Both the position numbers and the translations under genes were made by a program. Shown here piece after piece: positions 11,575-22,898 of a stretch of DNA of 64,000 nt. The notes beneath the pieces are model-generated. The model saw only the letters and a list, made by a program, of their open reading frames with translations, ran no database searches and was not told the DNA's origin. This stretch comes from Lojkania enalia. Lineage: Eukaryota > Ascomycota > Dothideomycetes > Pleosporales. The DNA is taken from contig ML986624.1 of NCBI GenBank assembly GCA_010094045.1, positions 42,219-106,218 on the forward strand, given 5' to 3'. Position 1 is the first letter of the stretch; every line of letters begins with the position of its first letter.

Positions 11575-13717
11575 ATGCCGAAGATGAGACCTGCGGAAAC
11601 GGATATCCCCGTCGTAAGTCTTTTTTTTTTTCATTATTAAAAATTTTTTTTTTTTTTTTTTTTTTTAACCCAACTCTTCACCGCTATCCTTGCTTCTCAT
11701 CCCTTCATCAGTCCCAGGTCGTTCTGTACCACCTCGCCTGTTCGCCGCCAACATCTCCGCATTTTCACTACCCTATCAATAGGGTTTTAGATACTTTCTG
11801 AACGGAAACCTGTTAACACCGAAACTACAGGATGCATCGTATGAGGGGTACCATGATTCCGACGACGATGATCGGTTGTCTTATACATCGTGAGTTCTAC
11901 CTCCAATCTTCTCCTCTAGCCCATCGCCATCCCTTCGCCTGCCTGTCTTTGAAGACACTACATCTAATCATAACATAGCGACATGTCTCTAGCTTCGGAA
12001 GTTACAAGGTATCGATATGAGAATGGACGGCGATATCATGCTTACCGTAAGTATCCTGAACATGTATCACAATTCGATAGCGCCATCTGCAGATTTTGCT
12101 GATTGAGGGAAGGTGATGGATCATATTATGCCCCGAACGACCAGAAGTACGCCACCTATGAAACTATTGTGTACGACATTTTATCATCCTTCCTCTGCCT
12201 CGAGCATTGTAAATGAAGCCAAGTAACAATAGACATGTAGACATCATCTCTGGCTCCTGACGCTCAACGATCGGCTCTTTCTAGCACCGATAGAAGATCC
12301 GAAGATGATCCTCGATGTAGGAACCGGGACCGGGCTATGGGCTATGTGAGTTGCATAGACGTTGATGGGTGGGTATCCCTCATACTAATCATAGACAGTG
12401 ACATGGCCGACCACTTCCCCAACGCAGAGATAATAGGTACCATCCTCTCCTCCCTTGGCCCCTCGCCCACCTTCCCAAAAATGTCGAAACACGTCCCTAG
12501 GACTAACTCGGCCCATTTGAACTCTCATCCTAATTACCGATTTCACAGCAACCGATCTCTCGCCCGCCCAAGTGATGGGTGCACCGCCAAACATCCACTT
12601 CGAAGTCGATGACGCTTCGTCGGAATGGACATACCCAGAATCAAGCATCGATTTTGTGCATGTGAGAGGATTGACGGGATGTATTAAAGATTGGAATTAT
12701 TTATATCAGCAGTGCTACAAGTATGTCCCCATCCTACTTCCAAACCCCCTCCTATTTCCAGAGTCTGCATGTAAAGTCATTCCTTGCATTTAATTCCATC
12801 TCTCCCAACGTACCATTTTACAATTCAGAACCATTCATTGCGCTGAAAACAATTCGCTAATACAAATGAGCAAAGACATCTCAAGCCAGGAGGTTACTTC
12901 GAGCACCTCGAATTCAGCGTCACCACAAACGCAGACCCAAATTCAGATAACCATGCCGATAAGATGTACACCCAGTTCTCATCTTCGATTATCAATGTCG
13001 GTGAACAAAAGACGGGTATGACATTCCACACAATCGACAACCTCACCAAGTATATGAAAGACGGCGGTACGTTCCCTCAATCATTCCTAATGCCTCACTC
13101 CTCCCTCAGTCATCTGCTTTCTACTTCTTACCGGGTCTATTTGCTTGGCGTCTTGAAATCCTAATGGTCCACCCGAATTTTGGTTACTAAGTCATGTTGC
13201 TCATATGGTTCAGGCTTCACCGACATTGTAGAAGAAAACTTTATATGGCCCATTGGCCCCTGGCCCTCTGATCCGCATCTCAAAGAGCTAGGTCGCTGGG
13301 GCGAACGAAATTGGTCTGACGGTCTTGAAGGCTGGGTCCTTGCGCTGTATACACGCGTGCTTGGTGTACGTAAAATAACCCTCTCTCCCTCTCCATAATC
13401 TTCAGCCACCCTCTCAATGGTTCATAATTCCCTAGAAAATCGTCTTGTCTCTTTCATAGCCATAATCCGTGGCACGGAGAACAATATTTTCTGACAGTCA
13501 TGACCAGTGGACATACACAGATGTCCAATCCTTCGTCTCAACCTTCAAATCCGTCATCAAAGACCGGAGAAACCACTACTACCACACCGTGCGCTGCGTA
13601 TACGGCCGAAAGCCCTTTCCAAACGAAACAGTTACCGCCTCTTCCAATACAGACTCTTCCTCCACCGCACCCTCCTCTTATTCAACGGCAGTTGAAACCG
13701 CAAACACAGAATCGTGA
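11575..13717 (+). CDS. Class I SAM-dependent methyltransferase, LaeA-like/secondary-metabolism family
   Basis: I assemble ten exons: 11575-11613, 11831-11889, 11979-12046, 12113-12170, 12241-12345, 12399-12436, 12549-12720, 12876-13066, 13214-13365, 13508-13717; total 363 residues, frame kept at every join. The N-terminal half has the family motif RYRYENGRRYHAY, then PNDQK, then HHLWLLTL. The SAM-binding motif I is ILDVGTGTGLWAIDMA, followed by TDLSP and a later HLKPGGYFE. The C terminus ends in VYGRKPFP plus a Ser/Thr-rich tail. Proteins of this type include velvet-complex LaeA and many tailoring methyltransferases near biosynthetic clusters. No synthase gene is visible nearby, so the substrate is unknown. 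Intron 1 contains T11 and T24 tracts (11621-11631, 11644-11667). The first 13-codon exon is the least certain part. Confidence 0.85.
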
Positions 13718-13973
13718 CAGGTAAAATATAATAAATAAGGATAGATAGTAGGTGGATAAGGGCAATGGGTGCACGAGAAAAGTACCACAGCAGCGCTGAG
13801 ATAATATATCAATTCTTGGACCTGTGAATATTTTCAAACCGTCTTATCAATTGGCACGTATTCCGTACCAGCACACCCCCCCCTCTTCATGACATAAAAG
13901 GAAACAAGCAGGCCACCATATCGCCCCACTCTTATATGATTACCCTCTTCCACTTTTCCATCCCCCCTTGCCC

Positions 13974-14004
<31 letters not shown>

Positions 14005-14482
14005 TTATTTTTTTTCCTTCCAACTTCAGATAGCCTGCCCCTTGCCTCGCGCCTAAAGACGGTGATCAATAATTCCCAAAATCCACTCCCTATCCTCATA
14101 ATACCAGTTGATCCGATATTTTCTCATTCTCAACACACTTCTAAGGGAAATAAAAACATCTAAAGAGCATGCGCATATTATCACAAATATAAAAGACAGT
14201 AATGGTTCAATCCTTCATTCGTAGGCTTATGAGATTGCCAACTCCGTTGATGCTCGAGGGTAGGAGGTTACGTACGGCATTCGCCTACCTGCCTGCACAG
14301 CTAAAATCTAATATATGATACACAGCAAGGTTATTCGGCGCCTATTCTTCCTCCGACCTTCCTATCTTCCTCCTTCCTGCCCCCCTTAATCATCAATATA
14401 GAGTTATGCCAGAAACGACGGAGAGTTCAACATATGTCCGGTTCGCTATCCTCTCTCCGTCATCCCAAAGCTCGTCAACCAT
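13718..14482. other. Convergent 3' intergenic region with A27/T tract
   Basis: Lies between the 3' ends of the methyltransferase (+) and RPN11 (-). It contains A27 at 13974-14000 immediately followed by T6-A-T8, so the two runs could fold into an A:T hairpin. No gene seen. Confidence 0.6.
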
Positions 14483-15777
14483 CTACTCATCCATCTCAAC
14501 ATCCGCATCGCCATTCGCCGCGCTGCTCGACCTAGCATTTGCCTTCGGTACTGAGGCCTCTTTATCAATCATCTGTCTTGATACCGAGACAATATTATCT
14601 TCGATGAGGTCTTGGCCGACGTCTTCGAGATCTGGGATTCACATCAGCACCTAATCATATAGGCTTGATAAAAAGGAGACAAAACTTACGCTTCTTTGGA
14701 TCCACCTTGCCGACATATCTCGTCTTGAGCTGGTCTTTGGTCAACTCTGTCTCCTCCTTCACCCTCTTCTCGTAGCCCTCTGCTAGTGATACCAGCTTCT
14801 GCAGTCGCTCTTTATTCCGTTCGCCTTCACTCCTAAAGTCGTCCATCAGCAGTGCCTCCGTCCACACATGCTTGTGCAGGTTCATTAGCATATTCTCCTC
14901 CAGACCCGTCTTCCGGTAGTTGATACCGATGGAATAGTAATGGCGGTTCAGGCCGTGAATTAAGGCTTGGATCGAAGGCTTGTTCAGGTGGCCAACATTG
15001 GAGGTTGTTTGCCGGGGCTCTTGGCCCATCATGAGGGTTTGCGGGTTGATTAGGCGGAAGGCATCAATCACAACCTTGCCTTTTACTGACTGAATAGGGT
15101 CGACAACGACGGCAACAGCGCGGGGCGTCAGCTGCTCGAAAGATTGTTGCGTGTTGATATCGACAGAGGAAAGCCAGCACCCGAATCCGGGGTGCGAATG
15201 GTACCAGCCTACTACCGTCTCTTGTCTGAATGGATACGTAAGCATTTTTAGCTCTATGGGCTTTTCTTGAGTGAGTTGTCGTGTGTGTGCAAACGTACCG
15301 CCCTGTCTGCCTTAACATGTCCATCATCTTAGTCTGGAAGACTGGATCTACAGCCTCGACAGATACACCTGTTCCGGACTGCGGCATGGCGAAGACGTCC
15401 ACCACGCGCACCGTATAGTCATCGACAAACTCGCCAAGCATCAGACCCATTACCTCCATCGGCACACCGGCGCGGCCGTGCCTTAGCATCTTGAGAAGCG
15501 CGAGAGAAGAGATGTATACGGTTTCAGAATTATCTATGAGGTGTGTGTCCTAGCTTTCGTTAGCTTTTGGGTGCCTTGTTTGCAGATAGAGCGATAGTGG
15601 GCGAGTAGGTGAGGTGGACCTCCGAGGCTTCGATCAGGAATGATTACAAGGCGGCGCAGAGTGCGTGCAAGCTTTCAAAATGTAGAGAGAAAGCCGCAAT
15701 AGAGGACTAACCTGTGCAGGACCACCCATGCCACCCATGCTCTGGGCCGCGGCGAGCATTCTGCTTAACCGATCCAT
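14483..15777 (-). CDS. RPN11: RPN11, 26S proteasome lid JAMM deubiquitinase
   Basis: Four exons, 15777-15712, 15549-15299, 15225-14690 and 14631-14483, give 333 residues. The N terminus [19 protein letters not shown] is typical. The MPN+ domain holds the metalloprotease motif [14 protein letters not shown] at about residues 113-126, with both His and the Asp zinc ligands present. The middle ([35 protein letters not shown]) also matches the family. The last exon joins in frame at [14 protein letters not shown] and ends in an acidic VEMDE tail. Known role: Zn-dependent removal of ubiquitin chains from substrates at the 19S regulatory particle, as a dimer with Rpn8. It is divergent from RPD3, with 388 bases between start codons. 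Confidence 0.96.
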
Positions 15778-16165
15778 AGCGGGGTTTGTTAATGTGACGG
15801 AGCGAGGACCGGACGGAGACCAGTGACAGGCTGACGGCAAAGAGTAAGGGTAGCAGGAGATCCGGGAGATAGGGGAGGTGAAGGCGATGGGTGGTAACGG
15901 GAACGATGTTGAACTCTGGTGTTTGACGATGCAGACCTCAAGCTCGCGCAGTTCAGATGGCTATGCCAAGCACAGCCGGCAAAACTAAACGCCGATGAAT
16001 CAGTCTTGGCAGCAAGACTGTCTGGCGGAGGGACGGCCGGAGCTTCGCCTTTCGTTGTTCGCCAGAGCTCAAAAAACCCGCTATCACTCTTCTCGACTTC
16101 AGTCCACCTACCCACCACTTCTAGGCGCCGTCCTCCTCTAGTGCCCATAGCTCCTGGCGGCGGCC
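15778..16165. promoter_or_regulatory. Shared divergent promoter of RPN11 and RPD3
   Basis: 388 bases between two ATGs facing outward. No clear TATA box. A motif TGACGGCAAA near 15832 resembles, but does not match, the yeast Rpn4 proteasome element (GGTGGCAAA), so I do not call it a site. Confidence 0.45.
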
Positions 16166-18334
16166 ATGGCGAATGCAATGGAAGCAAACAGCGAGTTGCA
16201 CCTCACCAACGGCGGCACTCCAAAGAAAGTAGCCTACTTTTATGATTCCGATGTGGGCAACTATGCATATGTCGCCGGTCATCCCATGAAGCCTCACCGA
16301 ATACGAATGGCCCACAGCCTAATCATGAATTATGGCTTATATACCAAGATGGAAATCTACGTACGTATCTCTTGCGTCTTACGAGCCCTGTGGCATCCGT
16401 AGCCGTGCTCTGTCCGTCGACATATCTACCCCTCTAGAGGGAAACTTTATTGACCCCCAACAGCGCGCAAAGCCAGCTTCGAAATACGAGATGACGCAGT
16501 TTCACACCGATGAATATATCGAGTTCCTACACAAAGTTACTCCGGACAACATGGACAACTTTGCAAAAGAGCAAAGCAAGTACAACGTCGGCGACGACTG
16601 CCCAGTCTTTGACGGTCTGTTTGAGTTCTGCGGCATCAGTGCGGGGGGAACAATGGAAGGCGCTGCGCGTTTAAACCGCGGAAAATGTGACGTTGCGGTG
16701 AATTGGGCCGGGGGACTACACCATGCAAAAAAGAGCGAGGCTAGTGGCTTCTGTTACGTGAACGGTAGGTGTCGCACGCCCCTATTAGTGATCCACTTTA
16801 TCTAAGGTCGTCTTGTTCAGATATCGTCCTGGGCATTATCGAACTCCTCCGCTACAAGCAAAGAGTCTTGTACGTTGATATCGACGTCCACCATGGGGAT
16901 GGTGTGGAAGAGGCGTTTTATACAACCGACCGCGTCATGACAGTATCGTTCCATAAGTATGGAGAATACTTCCCCGGTACAGGCGAGCTGCGCGATATTG
17001 GTGTTGGCACCGGCAAGCACTACGCGGTCAACTTCCCACTACGCGACGGCATCACCGATGAGACCTACAAGAGCATTTTCGAGCCAGTCATTGAAGCTGT
17101 CATGACATATTACGGCCCTGAGGCTATTGTGCTACAATGCGGTGGCGACAGTCTATCAGGTGATCGTTTAGGTTGCTTTAACTTGAGCATGAACGGGCAT
17201 GCAAACTGTGTGCGCTACGTCAAGAGCTTCGGCGTACCTGTCATAATTCTTGGAGGTGGTGGGTACACTATGCGCAATGTTGCACGCACGTGGGCCTATG
17301 AAACGGGGAGCCTCGTCAACCAAGAGATGTCTAAACAGCTACCGTTTAACGACTATTACGAGGTGAGTATATTTCCCGTGTGTTTGTGCTCCCTCCGTTC
17401 TGACCCAACTCAGTATTTCGCTCCCGATTACGAGCTTGATGTACGCCCGTCCAATATGGAAAACGCAAATTCGCATGACTATCTGCATAAAATCAAGAGC
17501 ACTGTGATTGAAAACATCCGACGCACGGGCAAACCATCAGTTGAGGCTTTTCAAGCAATTCCAGAACAGTCTCTCCTTCGAGGGATCGAATCGGATGACG
17601 AAGACGAACTAGACGATCTCGATGCGGACGAGCATCCGGACGGACGCGTAACACAACGCCAAAGGGATAAGCGAATTGAAAATGACGCTGAATTTTACGA
17701 TCCGAGCGATGATGAGGACTACAAGGATAGCCTTGGTGTCCGCCAGCAACCCGGCCAGAAACGAAGGCGTAACATCATGGACTTCCAGAACCCGAACGCT
17801 GTTCCCGATGAAGGCGGCGCAGATACTCCCGATGGTGTCAGAGGCCTTAATGGAGAAAGTGGCCGAACCACCACCCAGCCCTCACCCGCGCCCGGCCGAA
17901 GATCGGTTTCTCGTGCTTCCTCGACTCGACCCACCGTGAATGGTGCCGCCACAACTTCCCGCAGCAACGGTGCATCCGCAGGGACGCGAGATGAGGACGG
18001 TGATATCGAAATGGCAGAGCCAACAGATACTAAAGAGGAAGAAGCTCAAGCAATTGATACGCCGGGCGCTAATACTATGAGTGCAGGGCCTCTCGATACC
18101 GCTACTTCACAGGCTCAAGCAGCTTCCTCAAGAGATTCGCCGGCCGGCGGTGTCGTCACGCCACCAGAATCGCCAGCTGCTCCCGTAACAACATCTACAG
18201 GCGGTGATGTTGATATGGTAGATAATGAAGAGCGAGTCGAGGATATTCAAAACAAGAAGAACGAGGAGTTGACGGAACGCGAGGAAGAAGATAAGAAAGC
18301 CGAAGCAAAGGCAGAGGCTGCAAAAGATGAATGA
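16166..18334 (+). CDS. rpd3: RPD3-type class I histone deacetylase
   Basis: Exons 16166-16360, 16464-16764, 16821-17362 and 17414-18334 give 652 residues. The catalytic domain begins [20 protein letters not shown] and contains [18 protein letters not shown], then [14 protein letters not shown] (zinc ligands, about residue 187), [17 protein letters not shown] and [14 protein letters not shown]. Then comes the long fungal C-terminal extension with acidic blocks ([25 protein letters not shown]) and a basic KRRRN. In Aspergillus RpdA a motif in this extension is reported to be essential. A Ser/Thr/Glu-rich region and a Lys/Glu-rich end follow. It acts in the nucleus in Sin3-type corepressor complexes, removing acetyl groups from histone tails. 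Confidence 0.96.
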
Positions 18335-18761
18335 ACAGACTGGTGGATATAGAAGTCCCACGCACGCAATTGCGGCAAATTATTATATAGGCGTTTTCTC
18401 CTATTTCTCGCTTTTGGTGTGGAGTTTAGGTGGACCGGGCGATTACAAGTTCTGGATTGGATGGTGTCGGGAGGGGATGGATACCTTGCATTTTTTTTTT
18501 TTTTTTCTTAGGTGTCAAATCATGGGCGGAGTTTTATCAAATACATAGCATTGCTATATACTCATGCGCATGACATTTTAGACTACCTAGGTAATTGTTG
18601 GATTAGTAGGCGCGCACTGCTATATTACGTTCTTATCCGTCTATGGAAGTGGACTCTTTGCCATTGACAAGTCCTCCACCATTCCCTCAACAATACTAGT
18701 GCTCTATCATAAAGTCTACATCGGCTCTGCAAGGCCCTCTCCATTCTTCCAGTCTCCATTA
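18335..18761. other. Convergent 3' intergenic region with T16 tract
   Basis: Between the RPD3 stop and the distal stop of the GST frame. T16 lies at 18491-18506, 157 bases past the RPD3 stop. No gene seen. Confidence 0.55.
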
Positions 18762-19388
18762 CTAGCCCGGAAACTTCCCCGTCGGATCCTTCCGAATTGG
18801 CACATGTCCTTCCAAGCTGCTCACTCTCTCTAACCACGCGCTAACATTCTCGCCTACCTAGAACCCTACGGTTGCTGCACTCATGGTATACGCAAAAAGA
18901 CAGAGATCTGCAATACTCTCTGACCCCCCAACGAACCATTCTCGATCCTGAAGATGCCTTTCCATCACACCCAAGGCCGCCTGGCCCTTCTCTTTCAGTC
19001 TCTTGATTTCAGATTCAGAGCGGCCTTCAAAACCACCCCAGTAGGTCAGGAATTTAAGAACTGCAACATACGGTTCATGTGAGTATTGCTCGAAAAATAG
19101 CCACTGCAAAACTTTCGCTCTTTCAAGTTTGTCTCTAGGCAAATATTTTGTTCCCTCGGAGAGGTAGAAGAGGATAGCGTTGGATTCAGCGAGAGACGTG
19201 CCGTCGTCCAGCAAAAGAATCGGGATTCGTCCATTAGGATTCAGTTTTAGAAATGCCTCAGTCTGAGTCTCGCTTGGAGTCGCCAGGATATCAAGAAACG
19301 TGGTTTCATAGGATATTCCAAGGTGTGCTAGGAGAAGAATCACTTTGTAGGCATTGCCGGAGGGAAGCGTAGACTCGTAGAGGCGCAT
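18762..19388 (-). CDS. Glutathione S-transferase with in-frame TAG near the C terminus (possible early pseudogene)
   Basis: From ATG at 19388 the frame encodes a thioredoxin-fold N domain (YESTLPSGNAYKVILLLAHL, NPNGRIPILLLDDG, LAESNAILFYLSEG) and a helical C domain (EWFVGGSESIADLCLFAYT). It meets TAG at 18860-18858 after 176 codons. The same frame then continues for 31 codons with a normal GST ending (ENVSAWLERVSSLEGH, then PIRKDPTGKFPG) to a second TAG at 18762. The full frame of 208 positions equals the usual family length, so the conserved end lies beyond a single nonsense codon. I found no intron of workable size that removes the stop. It may be a recent nonsense allele, a sequencing error or readthrough. 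GSTs of this type conjugate glutathione to electrophiles in the cytosol. Confidence 0.75.
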
Positions 19389-19851
19389 GGTGGTCAGTTA
19401 TCTCGTCAAAGAGTGTAGAAGCGAATTCGGAAGACCTCGTAAGATATTCTATTGATCCAACATCTTTATACCATGAGCCAGGCTATCTAGCCTTCAGGCA
19501 GTGACTCATATCTAATACCCCGATCGGGTAACGGGCAGCCATAGCATTACGCGCCCTACGCCGTACACACCTTACCACGCGAGATCAACGGATATTTTGG
19601 GTTCCTCGTTCTCTATCTCCAAATAATAATCCCCACGTGGTAAACTATTTCCTCCTCTTCCGCAATTGAAAGTGAAGACTACGAAGCCGGCATAATTCGT
19701 CCCACCAAAGCAACCTAAGAATGCCGGAATATCCGTTGACCCCACGCACCAACCATGCATTCACCTTCTTACGGCTATCGTCGACCCTAATCCAACTTTT
19801 CGCTCACCCCGATTCTGCACCGCCAATATACACAGCCATCGTTGTAGATCA
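19389..19851. other. Intergenic, no certain gene
   Basis: About 460 bases between the GST start and the metacaspase relic. A 62-codon frame on the - strand (19760-19572) is seen but has no recognised domain. Confidence 0.4.
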
Positions 19852-19887
19852 TTGGTGAAACTAGACTTAGCATTCTTGGAGCTGTGG

Positions 19888-20895
19888 GCGATGCCCCAAA
19901 AAAGGTCTCTTCTCATCGGGATTAACTATACCGGCGCCCAACATACGCTACAAGGCTACCACGCAGACATCGACTCCATCGCCCATTTCTTTCCTACCGC
20001 GGATACACAAACAATCACCACTCCACGTCATCCTGTCCGACATCCCTGGTGTTCCTCGGGACTCGCCATACTGCCCTACAGGTCACAACATCCTAGCCGC
20101 CATGGACTGGCTTGTCTCCGAACCCAATTGCACTCTTTTCCTCCACTAATCTGGTCACGGCGGGCAGATCCGTGATTACAATGGGAATGTAAGCACAGGC
20201 TATGATCACACGATCGTGCTAATTAGTTTTAAAACTAGAGGGCGGATTAGCAGTACACTATTGCATGAGCACCTTGTTGCTAGGATGGCGCTGGGCTGCT
20301 CGCTGTTCATTTTTTTTTTTTTTGGATTGCTGTCACTCGGGGTCCGCGGTTGAGTTTCCGTGCATCTACGGCCCGGATATTGAAGGATCTCGTTTATGGA
20401 TAATTTGACGGGCGCCCAGCTGGTGGATGAGGCGCAGGATCCTCTTAATAGCGGCTTCTCGTTCGATAAGATGAGGGAGACGAGGGATTTGTTAGCTGGT
20501 GTGACGGACTTTTTTTGGGATTAAAGCGTCTCGGGGAGTAGGGGGATGAACCCCTCGAGGAAGGTGGGTTTGCGGGCCATTATGGAGGTGAGAGGAAGGT
20601 TGTTACTATGTTAGTTGGTGTAGGGTTGACCAGGCGAGCGCGGATGCGCAGATTCAGGAGAAGAAAGAGTAGCAGTGCGATGCTGTGGGCTTTTCTTGAG
20701 ACAATGAAGAAAATTTCGAGTCCGACGTATGTGCAGGTATGTATTGTGCCTATAAATATTGGTTCGGATGTAACTTATAAAATACAGACTTTACGGATGA
20801 CAATGCCGTTTTTGGATCAAGGTCATTATGTACGGATACCACAGTTGAGCTATGAGATAGAGATGGACTTGGATCAAAGGCCGGTAATTCTATAA
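19888..20895 (+). pseudogene. Metacaspase pseudogene
   Basis: The first segment reads MPQKRSLLIGINYTGAQHTL, the classic metacaspase opening. A frameshift follows, then AMDWLVSEPNCTLFLH, then TAA where families have Tyr, then SGHGGQIRDYNGN with the catalytic His. A T14 run at 20310-20323 sits just before the catalytic block DCCHSGSAVE and puts it out of frame. Later pieces recognisable in other frames include MDNLTGAQLVDEAQD, MLWAFLETMKKISSPTYVQ and a C-terminal IPQLSYEIEMDLDQRPVIL ending at 20895. Ancestral role: Ca-dependent Arg/Lys-specific cysteine protease. At least one nonsense codon and several frameshifts make it non-functional. It is not AT-rich, so RIP is not the main cause. Confidence 0.82.
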
Positions 20896-22898
20896 AGGCA
20901 TTATGCATCATGTAGTATTTTACGTTCAGATTAGTATATATCTAAGGCATATTCCCAGAATTTGATTTGTTGAGTTCATACCACTCAATGCCTATAGTCT
21001 ACAGTTAAACAGTCATCCCACAAGACAATAAATATAGCAAGCTTCACAGATATAATCTCAGCTATGCTGAAGGAGGAATGGTCGATTCTATGATGGTAAT
21101 CTTGGATTTAGAGACGGCTTAATTTTGCCGGAATAAGTTTTTTTATGGTATTACAACAGCTCAGAGTGAAGACATAGATTCTTCAAATTTGAAATCCTCC
21201 ACAAACCTAGGATGCGGAATGTTGAGGATATGGCATGACCTGCTCTAGATAGCACCCGGCATTTCCTCAATTTGAAATGTGAACGTCTGTGTTTATTCGC
21301 GTTACGATCCAATCATTATGTTCTTTGATATTGTATTACTCTTTTGTTTTATTCATTGCAATGCTTAAGACCCCCGCTGTTGACACACACTAGCCTTCCG
21401 TTAGCCGAAATATGGAATGACTATTACATAACTCTTATTTCATCTATCCGCCCCATATTTAACATGCCACACGATAATTACAGATGGATTATTGTGCATC
21501 GAGTCTACCAATACTTTGCGCGTATGTCGCCTCGGTAGGGATATATACACGGCTTCGCGCACGAAGCATTCTAGCTCGTTGGGAAGGAATGTAGATCCAT
21601 CAATAAGGTGGTGCCTGATGGTTAAGCTCTTCTTTCTTGCTTGTGTCGTCTTCTTAGTAATCAACGCTACGTCTACCCACTGTGTGCTGTGGCATAGGCA
21701 ATATACTTGATCTACTAACAACGTTGCCAAAGTTATATATTCGGTTACTTCATCGTCAACAATACTACCTACGATTAGTGGAAATTCGTCCGGTGACACT
21801 TTACATGTTCATCCTTGAAACCTTTTTTGGTATGCTTTTTGAACTATAGTGTGTCACTTCTTCCGCAGAACAATTTTGACGGCAAATTGTCTAAGTCTGT
21901 CACACCAAACGCCAAGGGTTCTCTAGGAGAACACTCCCAACCCCAACATGACCTTCGCCCAATATCCACTGTGGCTGCGATGCAGTGTTTAGTGGACCTA
22001 GAAGCAATATTGTGACCATTTTTGCTAGGTAGGAAGTTAGATTTCGTGTCGGCCTCTAGAATAGACTGAGGAGCACCCAAGATCATCATTGAATGCATCC
22101 GCGCGTGTGAAATAACCGTAGAACCCGCGTACCTATTTCGTCATGCGAAGCCATATAAGTAGTACGCTGAGACTTCCTATGGACAATCGTTATTACAAAG
22201 CGGGAAAGGAATCCTCTATGTCTAAAGTAGAAAACGTGCAACATTCCGTTCCAATCCTATCAATTCTGGCAACTGCTTGTGCAAATGTGAGATCCTGTCT
22301 CTTGTAGTTCATGTACGATAACGAGGTACTTGTGCGTCTACCAGTATCACGCGCTCAGATAGCGTCTTGCCGAAAACTTGGTTTCTAGAGTTATCCGTAT
22401 CTTTAACGGTGGTTGAATACGAACTGCGGTAATGGAAGATGTTATGCGCCATTGCGTTTGGTAGGGGATAATTGGGATGAGTGGAAGAACAGATCCCTCG
22501 TGATTCGCGCGAGTCAAGATCAACGCTGGCGAATCGGTATCGTGCTTAGGAAGTAACGAGGTTATAGAAACGTCTGGTTATATATGGGCGAACTATGATA
22601 ACGGAATAGTCTGGCAGAGACTTAAGAGGTAGATAGAGTAGAAGTAGATTTTAGATATAGCAGTGGATTCTATCCGATTTTACATCCACGATAAGTCGGT
22701 CACATTAGCAAAGAGAAACAAAACCATCAAGTTGCACAGCCGTGAGCGGCATAATACGCAGGTTGTCGCCGTCTAGATCTTGAAACATAGGGTATCGATG
22801 CGAGCCATCACAAAAAGCAAACAAACCTTACTCCCGCACAGAATCAACGCGTTACCCAAACATAGCCTTAATGCTCCTTTGAGCTCGATAAGGTATGT
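20896..22898. other. Gene-poor stretch, 2 kb
   Basis: No recognised gene. A 119-codon frame on the - strand (21799-21440) and neighbouring short frames (22098-21844) have no family I can name. Base composition is more AT-rich than the flanking housekeeping block but is not RIP-like. Confidence 0.45.

Noticed and set aside
15832..15841. Rpn4/PACE-like motif before RPN11
   Set aside because: Differs from the yeast consensus at key positions and is a single copy.
18858..18891. 34-base intron that would remove the GST stop
   Set aside because: Too short for fungal splicing and the joined frame meets another stop.
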